From Lojkania enalia (taxonomy: Eukaryota; Ascomycota; Dothideomycetes; Pleosporales): a DNA stretch of 64,000 nucleotides. The position numbers and the translations under genes were made by a program. Numbering within the stretch: the stretch's first letter is position 1; every line of letters begins with the position of its first letter. This document shows, piece by piece, positions 11,384-21,112 of the stretch. Where the stretch lies: positions 180,787 to 244,786 of the forward strand of contig ML986599.1 in assembly GCA_010094045.1 (NCBI GenBank), given 5' to 3'. The notes under the pieces were generated by a model. It was not told where the DNA came from and made no database searches. It saw only the letters and a program-made list of their open reading frames with translations.

Positions 11384-12562
11384 CGCCGCTTAAACGTGTG
11401 CGATGTGCCCTCCTACTGTTGTCGGCTCGTCGGCGATGACGGATGGACACTTATTTTTGGAGATAGTTGCAGGTCAGCTTGCGGGCTGCGAGGTAGATGT
11501 GGGTAATATGCTGGGCTCGCGGGGCAGAGAGGCTATGACGCCGCTGACACGGAAAGCAACGTGAGCGTCAAGGGGAAAGGAATAGGGCAGACAGAGAGCA
11601 ACGGGGTATCTTGATATCTGGGTGACGGGCAGAACCGGTCTGTAAGTAGTATTATAAGTAACGCGGCGATTGTCTAGGCAAATGCTCCCAGATCCTCCCT
11701 GCTTCCAAGGTCTCGAGGCGAAGCTGCTGACTTACGCAGCCTGTCTGCCATTGCGCTGCTCGAGAGCGTCGAGTATTGGGCTGCTGCGGGTCGCCAGCAA
11801 GAGACCACGGGGACTCGACGCGCCCAAGGGCAAGGCTGAGACTTGATTGGGTCCTGGCGCCATATACGCGCGCTGCTGGCCGAATACATGGCCGCCCATC
11901 ACACTTGGCGCCGCCCGGCGCTCTCTCCCAGGACCCCCTCACACCTCTGTGCCTGGATGGACGGCTTCGGCGCGCCTTTCTTCGAGGGATTCAGGACGGA
12001 GGCGCCTACGACAGACGGCGGTTGGCTACAGCACATTTATCATGGCCCACAGCAATGGTGCAAATGCGGGCCGGCACGGAGATATCCCGTTGCCCCTGTC
12101 GCTCGCCCACACTTTCTTGACTGCTTCATCATCTCAAATATCCAGGTCAGATATCAGTTGTCGTTCTCATCGATGGCGTGAGCAATGTTTCAATGCAGGC
12201 TAAAGTGGACCCGCAGCGTGCTCCAAAGATCAAAAGAACATGCGCCGGCTCGTTTTGGGTTCCTCTCTCGCTTCCTCACTCCCGAACAGGCAAAGATGAA
12301 GCCACAGCGTGCGGCTGAGCTTCAGCCTTGTGTACGAGAAAACAGACTTCAACGCTCATTTCCCCCACTACTTCCTTCTCAACCAGGTCACGATCTTCCC
12401 ACTCTATGTCCGTTCATATTCGCATGCATCATTTGACTATTTGGTATCCGCTAAGCTCGCTGTCTGCCCCCGGAACGGCGCTTAAACCACGCCATAATCG
12501 TTCCTTGCCTGGACCCTTAGAAACCCCTCTTTTAGGGTTCATAGCTTGTATTAAAGCTCAGG
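11384..12562. other. Divergent intergenic region between WW/PhoD and Q-rich genes
   Basis: About 1.18 kb separating two genes transcribed away from each other, so it must hold both promoters. Open frames on both strands at 11652-12203 overlap each other in several frames and have no family resemblance. No coding gene is supported. Confidence 0.5.
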
Positions 12563-12963
12563 ATGCCGATTATACATCAACAGAACCCCTCGGTAACATC
12601 GTTTGACGCCAATACTCCGGCGCCACCTCCATACACCGCGGTTCCTCAACCGCAACATCTTCCCACATCACCTCCGAATCAGGGCCAGAACGCCTTTGGA
12701 CAGGTTCCCCAACAACAGAATGCATTTCCCCAAGACCAAATCCAAGCACAACAGGCCATTGGCCAACAGCAACCCCAGTATACCCAACCGCCTCAAGGAC
12801 CCATAATGCAGCAACCGATAGAGTCCATGGCACTCCAACAGCCCGTCCAATATCCAGCAAACATGACTGCTCAGCAACAGCAACAAGTTCAAAGCATCAT
12901 CCAAAATATGCCTCCCGAGAAACTCCAGATAATGCAGCAGCAAGCCCAACTGATGATGGCAAC

Positions 12964-13012
<49 letters not shown>

Positions 13013-14387
13013 TTCCAGCAGCCCCCCCAACAGACAATGTTTCAACAGCCTATCATGCAAGTACCAATTCAGGGCCAGCCTATGCCGCAGCAGCAATCGC
13101 CACTACACTATACTGCCGCCCCGCCATCCGGTCTATTTGGTCCAAAGAAGTCTTCCGGAGGTCATGGTAGCCAGATCGGGCCCAAAGATGAGAAGCAGAC
13201 AGGCAAAGTGCAGAGATTCTTTGGAGACACACTCTTTGGCCGCGTTGGACGAGCATCTGTTCAGACTGTAACTTCAGCAATGAAGATGCCAGCCAGCTTG
13301 TCTCCATGGGGAGATAACAACCCCGTTACTCTACCCAACGTACGCTACAGAGATGCCGTACTCTTCACGACATTTGCCTTTATAGGAACGCCGCTTGTTG
13401 AAGGCCTTGACAGCGCTGTATCCGACGTCTTCGGGGCCGACAGCTTTGTCTCCGAGATCGTCTCTTCCGGTGCCGGCGTTATTACTGGCAGCACCATCAT
13501 TAAATATACAGTCTTCCAAATCGTGGAGCAAGCAATAGATAAAGGGATCCTCGAGCATATGCTTCCGGAAGAAGAAAAGATGCTACAGACGACAAACGTG
13601 ACGAGCTTACAGGTTGGCATCAAGCACAAACTCATGGGTGTGGACGCGGACCTCCGGTTTACCGGCATTTACCCTACTGCAAATCCCCAAGACTGTAATA
13701 AGGGCTGGTTTTGCCCTTATCTGTTCGCCAGCGCACGCACGCCTCAGATTCCACGCGCGAACGATTTCTCAATCTGCCAATTTTATGGGCCGTTTCTGGC
13801 TGGTGGGTTCCTCTTCCTTCTTACAATACAATGTCAGTAACAATTGCACAGGTGACTACCAAATGGCGCACAAACTTATATCGGAATCGCAACATACACT
13901 GCCAATGTGCGATCCCAATCCGCATACCGACATCGGCACAAACCGCATGGTCATCGTTTTCACGGGCATCTCACCCTTCCGAGCGAATATGTGGTCCACT
14001 TCTCGCCGGCCCGGGTGCGGAACCATCGTCTTCCATTTGCTAGACGGGTGCCCTGCCCTTGTGATTCCTGTAACTAGCAAAGCGCCTGTTTGCGCTTGGA
14101 GTCCTTGGACGCTAGCGCAGATGAGGCAATCGCAGTACTCAATTACGCCGCAGGGCCCAGCTGTGGGTACGTATTCTCCTGAATGGCAGCATGAACAGGT
14201 CTGCGAGTGGCTGGATACGATTATCTCCGTTCAGCATATCACTCCAGCGATCCGTGATCGGTATGTAGATGTCCTAGGTAGAATGATCAGTTTGATCATC
14301 AATGGTGCGTTGGCGCTCGATAAGTGTCAGCCCTTACTAGGGAAGTTAGATCCAGAGAGATCAGGCATTGTAATGTTTAGGTATTAG
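12563..14387 (+). CDS. Glutamine/proline-rich conserved fungal protein of unknown function
   Basis: The first reading frame (from 12563) and the last (to TAG at 14385-14387) are in different phases, so one intron is needed near 13.7 kb. The best fit removes 13657-13747 (91 bp, GTTTAC..CTCAG), giving VDADLRFHARTISQSANF and a 577-aa protein. A 37-bp alternative (13695-13731) is also in frame but is very short. Residues 1-190 are Q/P-rich with an unbroken polyQ run. The rest is a folded region: GKVQRFFGDTLFGRVGRAS, the hydrophobic segment DAVLFTTFAFIGTPLVEGL, a glycine-rich segment SSGAGVITGSTIIKYTVFQ, and a C-terminus with conserved-looking CGTIVFHLLDGCPALVIPV. I do not recognise the family. 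The glycine/hydrophobic middle could be membrane-associated. Confidence 0.7.
12965..13012 (+). repeat. CAGCAA hexanucleotide tract encoding polyglutamine
   Basis: A near-perfect alternation of CAG and CAA codons forms an uninterrupted polyQ run inside the Q-rich gene. Mixed CAG/CAA coding usually makes such tracts less slippery than pure CAG. Confidence 0.9.
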
Positions 14388-15233
14388 GGGTCATGTTTGG
14401 TTAGTGTCCTTGCACGTGCGCATCTTGGGTTATGGGCTTGCATGGGAAGGGAGTGTTGTTTGCATGGCCAAAGACATAATGAGCCATCAAATGGAAGGCA
14501 ATATGAAGCATCTTGAGATGTGCATGAGATACCCACCGAATGTATTTCTTTCAATATCCTCAGCCATCTGTTATTGTTTCGTATTTCTACATTGTCATAT
14601 CTACATCTTCAATTCAATTATCCACTCCGCGAGTGTAGTCGCTCCGTCTAAAATTTTTATTGCCATTTCATACTTGTATGCTACATGTTGTTGCTTCGGA
14701 GTCAAAATTGCTCTTGACCTCTACTACATTAACCGCTCGAGCATGCACTGCATTCTCCGTCCGTCAAGTTTCCTTATGTGCCCTGCTTCAGTCCGTCATG
14801 CCAGTCAAACTGCACACTGCACCATCACCGTATAGCAAATGCTATGTACAATTTCTCGTGCTGACCCCATCTTTCACCTTAAACCTGACGTTACCTTTCC
14901 GCAGGCGTTTTGCCGTACCATAACACCCTGTATGCTCCGCACAGACCATAAACACACTCTGACGTACCGCGCCGGCTATTCCCTCTCACAAGCCCACTCC
15001 CAGTTATTTTTGTCTATATAAATGTTATTGTTTGCGCAACTTCCCGTGGTGGAGGAATTGGGAAGAAGGTATGTATTAGTCCAGTTTGTTACTATCATTC
15101 ACACCATAGGGTCATGTTCGCTATGCCCGCCGTGGAAGTCGGTACCAGTATTCTTTTTTTTTTTTTTGCCCTGAGTTCGAACTACACTAAGCAAATCCGA
15201 TTCTATTTGGAATTTGGAGGTGAATTGTGGCTA

Positions 15234-15254
15234 TTAGGGTTTTAGGGTTTAGGG
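15234..15254 (+). repeat. Telomere-like TTAGGG motif, three irregular copies
   Basis: Three consecutive TTAGGG units separated by TT and T. TTAGGG is the usual filamentous-fungal telomere repeat, so this is either a short interstitial telomeric sequence or a telobox-type protein-binding site. Confidence 0.6.
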
Positions 15255-15279
15255 TGACCCACCGCGCCGGCTTTTTGGC

Positions 15280-16030
15280 ATTCGGTGATTGTTTTTGCTA
15301 CCTTGAGCTTCACTAAGCATAGCATGAGCCTCTAGCTTCACCTTCTCATTATACTACTTGTCTTAGGCATTTCATGGCCGTTGGCGAGAAGATTGAGGCC
15401 TATGCATTTTCCGATGCCGGCTCTTGCGGGTAGCTTCTACGGCTGCTTTTGCTACCTTAACCATCACCGAGCAATACACAAGACTCTACGTTCGCATCTT
15501 TAACCTACTCCCTTGTTTATGGTACGGCATAATAATCATTTAAGTTTACTAAGATCTATATGTCCCTTCATGAAAGGTGCTGTGGCCGCTTGTAATGTTG
15601 ATGCAATTGTAATTGCTACCTTCACTTTCGTTGAGCACATCATGCAGCTCTGGCTTCGGACTCCTCCCTCCATTGCCGAGCATCTTCCTCTGCTCGTTCT
15701 CTATGTCCACCATTAGGCTATTAGTAACAGTACTTGATTCTACACATTATCCAAGAGGCGCCTCTGCTACTGATACTTTGGCTATGAGAGATTGTTTTCG
15801 CCGCTCCTACCTGCATGGATAGAGGACCTAATTTCGGGTCCACTTTGCTTTTCACTTTATTTTCCTTTTCATTCTCGTGAGGCTCCAGAGAGTAGTTCAA
15901 GAATTCGGTGATAATCCACTTGTCAAGCACTGCATTTGCGACTGCTTATAGCGCTATGATTAGTGGTTTTTAGCTATCTACGTACATCCTGATCACAATA
16001 CTCAGCTCTGGCTTCGCTTCTTGTTATTTC
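15280..16030 (+). repeat. Degenerate dispersed/tandem repeat units
   Basis: Shared words recur at intervals of roughly 150-175 bp: TTGCTACCTT followed by a TTCAC or ATCAC and GAGCA-like string near 15294, 15447 and 15612. TTCGGTGAT is at 15281 and 15904, and CAGCTCTGGCTTCG at 15645 and 16002. The copies are too diverged to define a unit by eye. They could be an old mobile-element or minisatellite remnant. Confidence 0.4.
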
Positions 16031-17018
16031 CCTAAGACTTGTTTTCTTCAGACATTAAGGATGTTGGTGAAGAGAACAGACATTCTTTTATCTCTCGAAA
16101 TCGTTCTCAAGAACTACATTGATGCTCTATTTCAGCGCCACTTAGATTGGTGATATATCCCATAATATCCTTCATGCCTTTTGACACAGCTGAATCTGCA
16201 ATGAATAGTACGAATCACGTCCAATACCGCATGGGCTAACAAGTCCACACCGCAAACAGCGGTTAATTGCGCGAGGAACCAATTCCAATCACTCGAATCA
16301 TCCGTGCGAGCTTTGAGAAAACAGAGCTCTTGGATACTTCGGTGTGACCGTGCTATACTGCTGACTCCGAACCCCCGTGCCCATGATCCCATTGTAGTAA
16401 GCTCTTTATCGACATCCCCACATCGGAACCCTCCGACTACACGAAGTACTTATCTAGGTACCACCTCAGGAGAGTGCCTGGAGCTCAACCTTACGCTAGG
16501 AGAACGACAAAGAGCACGGGAGTCCATCAGCCACACCTGGCTCCTCAGGCTTGACTGGTACCTAGCTTCAGGGGCAGGCAGTAAAGCGGGATAAGTACAC
16601 AGATGACCCGCAAACAGGCCACGCATGAACTAAAAGTGTGGCTGGTCAGTGCTGATTGGCTAATGTCTCGTAAGGCTCTTTGCGAGCCGCAGCCTGGGGC
16701 TATGCAACTGAACCAAAGTCCCATACGGCGTTGCGACCGCTCCTTGGCGGCTGCAAACCCATCACCCTTAACGCGCGCGTGAGTGAGGACACCTAGCAAG
16801 CAAGCAAAGATTATAAGATAGCCTTGTGCGCATGCGGAGGTTGTGTTTGTCCATTCCAGCAAATTCCTAGTTCCACAGCAGTGGCATCCATATGCAGCGT
16901 TTCATAAATCGACGTTTGCGCTTAAACCCAGTCCGTGCTCAGCCTTATTTAGTAGTGTAAGGAACATGCAGACCCCACCACCATCGCGACCCCAAACTAA
17001 ACCCTCTCCAGCCCCAAC

Positions 17019-17813
17019 ATGCTATCTTCAGTTCTCCGCTCCCTCCAATCCCTTACTACGCACAACAACGAGCACCAGGAGTGCGCAACCCCGGGCTCTT
17101 CGACCGCTAGAGATCCCCGGAAACAAGTCCTCATGTCAAGCACTACCTTTTCCGGCGCGGGCCCATCAGTTGGCAAACGACTCAACATCGACGGCGACAT
17201 TCCAGACCCAAGCCACCAACTCCCTGCCCTCCCTTCGAACCTCCCTCCTCCGAATGCGACCTACGAGCATAGCACTCCGCCTCAGATCCCGAAATACATC
17301 AATGCATACTCGCTTTTCCTTGCCGGCAGCATCGAGATGGGTGCTGCAATAACCTGGCAGCGGCATATGGCCCAATTCCTCCACCATTTACCCCTTACCA
17401 TCTGCAACCCAAGGCGCGGACACTGGGATCCCGACTCGAGGCCGCAGCCATCCGACGCGAATTTTCGGACGCAGGTGGAATGGGAGCTGGAGGCCCTGTC
17501 CAATGCCTCAGTCATCTGTTTCTTCTTCGACGTCAATACAAAGAGCCCGGTCACCATGATGGAACTGGGGCTCTGGGCGCACAGCGGCAAAGTCATCGTC
17601 TGCTGCGGCGAAGGCTTCTGGAAGGGCGGGAACGTGAAATTGGTCTGCGAGCGGTATGGGATCCCCTGCGTCAACGACTTCGCGGAGCTGGTCGTCGAGG
17701 CCAAGAGGATGTTGAAGCAGAAAGGATTGGATGCCGTGACGGATGAGGAGATACAGCGGGATGAGGAGTGGGCGAAGGGAATTGTTGCTAGGAAGGCAAG
17801 GAAGGAGGCGTAG
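17019..17813 (+). CDS. Nucleoside 2-deoxyribosyltransferase-like protein
   Basis: A single exon of 264 aa. Residues 98-225 match the nucleoside 2-deoxyribosyltransferase-like fold. SLFLAGSIEMG (98-108) forms the glycine-rich strand-loop that holds the sugar/base. NPRRGHWD (130-137) and NFRTQVEWELEAL (148-160) follow, then VICFFFDVNTKSP, and MMELGLWA with the glutamate (E182) placed like the catalytic nucleophile of NDT enzymes. GKVIVCCGEGFWKGGNV completes the fold. Enzymes of this family exchange or hydrolyse nucleobases on deoxyribonucleosides; the fungal branch has no known substrate. The first 85 residues are disordered and less convincing. M39 at 17133 is an alternative start, and the 17019 start is kept only because the frame is open. 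Confidence 0.85.
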   Translation: MLSSVLRSLQSLTTHNNEHQECATPGSSTARDPRKQVLMSSTTFSGAGPSVGKRLNIDGDIPDPSHQLPALPSNLPPPNATYEHSTPPQIPKYINAYSLFLAGSIEMGAAITWQRHMAQFLHHLPLTICNPRRGHWDPDSRPQPSDANFRTQVEWELEALSNASVICFFFDVNTKSPVTMMELGLWAHSGKVIVCCGEGFWKGGNVKLVCERYGIPCVNDFAELVVEAKRMLKQKGLDAVTDEEIQRDEEWAKGIVARKARKEA

Positions 17814-18369
17814 TAGTACACTTTCATGTCTCCTGTCTTATCCTGATTTCCAATCCCAGAACAACATGTGGTTATTGTACTCTCCTTCCAGGCTTCTACA
17901 ATAGCCCTTTTCCTTGGTCAAATCACTTCCCCTTTGTAAACCGGCCCATATACACCTTGGAATCATTGAAGCTGGGAAATACATTGCTATAGGCAACGAT
18001 GAGAAACGATTAGATCATGGAAATGACTTACTATACCCTTGTATGAGCAGAAGGCGTTGGCGGCTCTTTGGGCATTTGGAGGAGTTTTGATGGCCATTTG
18101 TTCTACTTTTCTGATTACTTTTGTATATTACCACCACATACGATATCCTCTCCATGATTCAATGTCTGATAGTTTTCCTAGAGGTATTACAATTCACAAT
18201 ATCTGCATAAAGAACAAAGTACTTAGGTCCCTCAGCTCACAACAAATTGGTCTGAGACAGAAACTCGATAGCGAAGGCATTAGTATTCCAATACCGAATC
18301 GATATGTAACCTAGCGCCGAACTCGGACGTTTACTCATTGGAAAAAAAAAAAAACAACTCATCTATCGC
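17814..18369. other. Convergent 3' intergenic region
   Basis: This lies between the stop of the deoxyribosyltransferase-like gene and the stop of the mucin-like gene. It holds an A13 run near 18342. No gene is seen. Confidence 0.5.
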
Positions 18370-20409
18370 TCAACAATCCTGACCGGGATAGGGACAATCA
18401 GGCCCCGTGCTCTTCGCCTCCTTCCCTGTCGTCGTCACTGTTTCCAGGCCACCGTTGCCGCCGCATTGCTGGCCGGGGTAGGGATACGGACAGTTCGGAC
18501 CCTTGCTCGCGACGCCTGTTCCCTGGGGCTTCTTGGACGTCGACCTGGGCTTCGCGGCCCTGGACGTCTTGGGTGCGGATGGCTTTGGCGTTGTAGAGGT
18601 TTTAGAAGCGGTGGAAGAGAGCTTCGGCCCACTACTTGACCTCAATGGTCTGCTGGATGAGGGGCGGGGCGCCGGCGTGCTACTTACCTTGGGCGTGAAG
18701 ATACTGTTGGCTTTCTTCGCGGCCGTCTGGCGCTTGTAGACTGATGGATGGAGCATTTCGCTTGGCGTGTCTGCCGGGGCGGCGTTGGGGGATGGCGTGA
18801 GGTGGCCGGGGATCACGGTCGTGGGGGTAATGGTGAGGACTGCGGTGGAGGAGCCCGGAGGATTGATATAGCTGGGGTCGAAGTTCTTGAGGCTTGAAGA
18901 TGGGACTACTGAGGGGATATAGGCTGGGTAGGTGAAGCCGGGCATGCCAGAAGATGTTTGTATGCCGGTGGGTGCCACCGACGATGATGATGGGACTTCA
19001 AAGACCTGAATCGTAGTCTCGGGAACATAGGCTAGGACATCAGTTGATGGGACAGGTCTCACGCTGCTTGGAGCCACAGAGCTTTCAGTAGTAGGCGCGG
19101 CTGATGAGCTTACAATCTCGTTTCCATAAGAGCTGGGAATTCCGGATGACGAAGCAGTTGTTTTGGACTTGCAGCGCGAAGACGATGCTGTCGAATTAGC
19201 AAACAGTGCCGCAGTCCCAAGGTACGTCATGGATGTCCTAGTCGAGCTAGCCGGCACTAAGAAGTTAGCATATGGCGGCGTAGGCTGGTTAGATATCAAT
19301 AGCGTCCCGCTGAATGGAGTTTCGATAGGAGAGGCCATCGGCGCAACTGTGGTATAGTCAGTCTCCGTGACAGCGAATACTACCGACTTAGTATTTCTTT
19401 TCGAACATGCTTTACCTGAGCCTTGAGGTATCTCAGGTCCGAGAGTGGACGGCGTAGACGTGGGTATGTTACCTAAACTCTGGGGGACCTCGGATCTAGA
19501 AACAGACGTCATAGATGTAGCTGTCGTACGATCAGTCTTTGTGACGATGGCGACTACATTGTTTTCGCTGCTAGTTGGTATGCGACCTGAGCTTTGAGGG
19601 ACCACGGGTCTGGGGCTAGACGGTTGTGCAGGGACTCTGGTATAGTCAGTCAGGTTTACAATGACTATTTTACCCGGACCGGTCGGAATAGTATCACCTG
19701 AGTTCTCAGGGGATGGAGGGGGATACGGTTGGCTCTTCGAAACGGGAGGAGCGCTTCCAGTTGGCGGAGCCTCACCGGAACCAGTCGGGTATCCAGGAGG
19801 GATGCTTCCTTGACTAGATGCAGGAATATCAGGGACACTTATCGTTCCAGGAGTCGCAGGAATGCAAGATGTGGCGGGAACCGTGACAGTAACCATAGAT
19901 GCAGTGCGTGAATAAGTTACTGTGTCTAGCTGGATGGTACTAGCAGAGCCAGGTTGTACACTCGAGGTAAAATGTTTCTTAGCCTTGCAAGAAGACTTAG
20001 ACATGGTCGCTCTAGAGGTCGGGGCTAAGATTATATCAGTTGATCCGCTAGGCGTAATAATGCCCTCAGATGCCGCAGCACTTACGGGCGAGAAGCTAAA
20101 AGGCGTTGAGCTAGACTCTTCAGTTGGGGCGCTAGAGCTAGGAATCCGTGTGCTAGATCTAGGAGCAGATGAGCTGGAAATATCAAGAGAGAATGGGAGA
20201 AACGATGCTGGATAGCTCGGGGTTGAAGATCCGGCGCCTGAGCTTGGAATGACAAAGTTCCCACCTCCATCATAACCTTTATGGGCGATGTACTCTTTAT
20301 ATCTAGCATAATCGTAAGGCCGGACTGCGGCTCCATTAACGAGAGAAGCGGCAACCAAGACAGTCGCTGGAATAAGTTTAGGTATCATGATAGGAGCAAA
20401 CGTATGCAT
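18370..20409 (-). CDS. Secreted, mucin-like Ser/Thr/Pro-rich protein with C-terminal CPYPGQ-C motifs
   Basis: A single exon of 679 aa. The N-terminus is a signal peptide (PKLIPATVLVAASLVNGAAV; M1 or M8 could start it). Most of the rest is Ser, Thr and Pro, expected to be heavily O-mannosylated. Imperfect repeats are visible: VPQSSGRIPTS and VPQSLGNIPTS, each paired with a VxxVTxTDxTT unit, and short basic cysteine units such as SSCKAKKHFTSS and SSRCKSKTTASS. A Kex2-type KR site (SVYKRQTAAKK) lies about 120 residues before the end. The basic C-terminal segment finishes with CPYPYPGQQC and CPYPGQDC. I do not recognise a family. The architecture suggests a cell-wall or extracellular adhesin-like protein, without evidence for a GPI signal because the protein ends in DC rather than a hydrophobic tail. 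Confidence 0.8.
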   Translation of the reverse strand: MHTFAPIMIPKLIPATVLVAASLVNGAAVRPYDYARYKEYIAHKGYDGGGNFVIPSSGAGSSTPSYPASFLPFSLDISSSSAPRSSTRIPSSSAPTEESSSTPFSFSPVSAAASEGIITPSGSTDIILAPTSRATMSKSSCKAKKHFTSSVQPGSASTIQLDTVTYSRTASMVTVTVPATSCIPATPGTISVPDIPASSQGSIPPGYPTGSGEAPPTGSAPPVSKSQPYPPPSPENSGDTIPTGPGKIVIVNLTDYTRVPAQPSSPRPVVPQSSGRIPTSSENNVVAIVTKTDRTTATSMTSVSRSEVPQSLGNIPTSTPSTLGPEIPQGSGKACSKRNTKSVVFAVTETDYTTVAPMASPIETPFSGTLLISNQPTPPYANFLVPASSTRTSMTYLGTAALFANSTASSSRCKSKTTASSSGIPSSYGNEIVSSSAAPTTESSVAPSSVRPVPSTDVLAYVPETTIQVFEVPSSSSVAPTGIQTSSGMPGFTYPAYIPSVVPSSSLKNFDPSYINPPGSSTAVLTITPTTVIPGHLTPSPNAAPADTPSEMLHPSVYKRQTAAKKANSIFTPKVSSTPAPRPSSSRPLRSSSGPKLSSTASKTSTTPKPSAPKTSRAAKPRSTSKKPQGTGVASKGPNCPYPYPGQQCGGNGGLETVTTTGKEAKSTGPDCPYPGQDC

Positions 20410-21112
20410 TTCTCAAGTTTCTGTGAATATTGACAAAATGATGGAAATGTGAGAAAGAGACAAGAATCTGGACGAGAGAGGTCTACATGCGATATATGCG
20501 TTCGACATTACTCTCTCGTAGTTGAATTCTAAATGAGCAATAGGGTGACTTTTCTTTGTCTGCCAGTGGGGGCTTATGAATGAGATGGATTTTGTAAAAC
20601 AACAAGAGCATTGTACATCGAGATGTGGCATGTCTACAAATCAAAAGGGCTTTGAGTGGATACAAAGGACGCGAGAACAAATTGGGACTCAGATAGCCTA
20701 CGGTTTCCAGAGATCTAAATGATATTATTCTAGCTAACATTCTTGATAACCGGGCGAAAGAAATTACAGTGGAAATTGAAAACGCATTGATTAATGCAGG
20801 TTTTTATATATGCTTTTGTAGCTTGGTGGCCAGTGTTGAGCGGGGTTGAAATATCAAGACCAAAGCTATAGTGTAAGTCGCTTTAAAGACATCAATCGTG
20901 TTCCTACTAGAAAAGGTTGCCGGGAAATCTAGACTATTATAACCATTACACTTTATATGCACAGACGAGGACCACACATTAAGTTGGAGAATAGCACGTT
21001 TGTAACTTTGCAAAATACAATGAACTCAGTCTCAATACAGATCTACATAAAAGTTCGTGTCGAAAAGCTTGGATATATAGCTTGTGGTACTTGGTCATCC
21101 TGTCTCAGTTCC
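20410..21112. other. Intergenic: promoter of mucin-like gene, 3' side of permease
   Basis: AT-rich, about 0.7 kb. No coding gene is seen on either strand. Confidence 0.5.

Larger units (their letters stand above)
14388..17018. other. Gene-poor 2.6 kb region with decayed repeats
   Basis: No supported gene. The region is more AT-rich than its neighbours, has a T14 run near 15155, a telomere-like motif at 15234 and diverged repeat units between about 15.28 and 16.03 kb. Open frames such as 14404-14835 and 16545-16862 have compositions unlike the neighbouring genes. The last 150 bp should be the promoter of the deoxyribosyltransferase-like gene. Confidence 0.5.

Noticed and set aside
11652..12203. 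Several 100-codon frames on both strands between divergent genes
   Set aside because: They overlap in all frames of GC-rich promoter DNA and look like chance.
14404..14835. 143-codon plus-strand frame after the Q-rich gene
   Set aside because: AT-rich, Cys/Ile/Tyr-heavy translation typical of 3' untranslated sequence.
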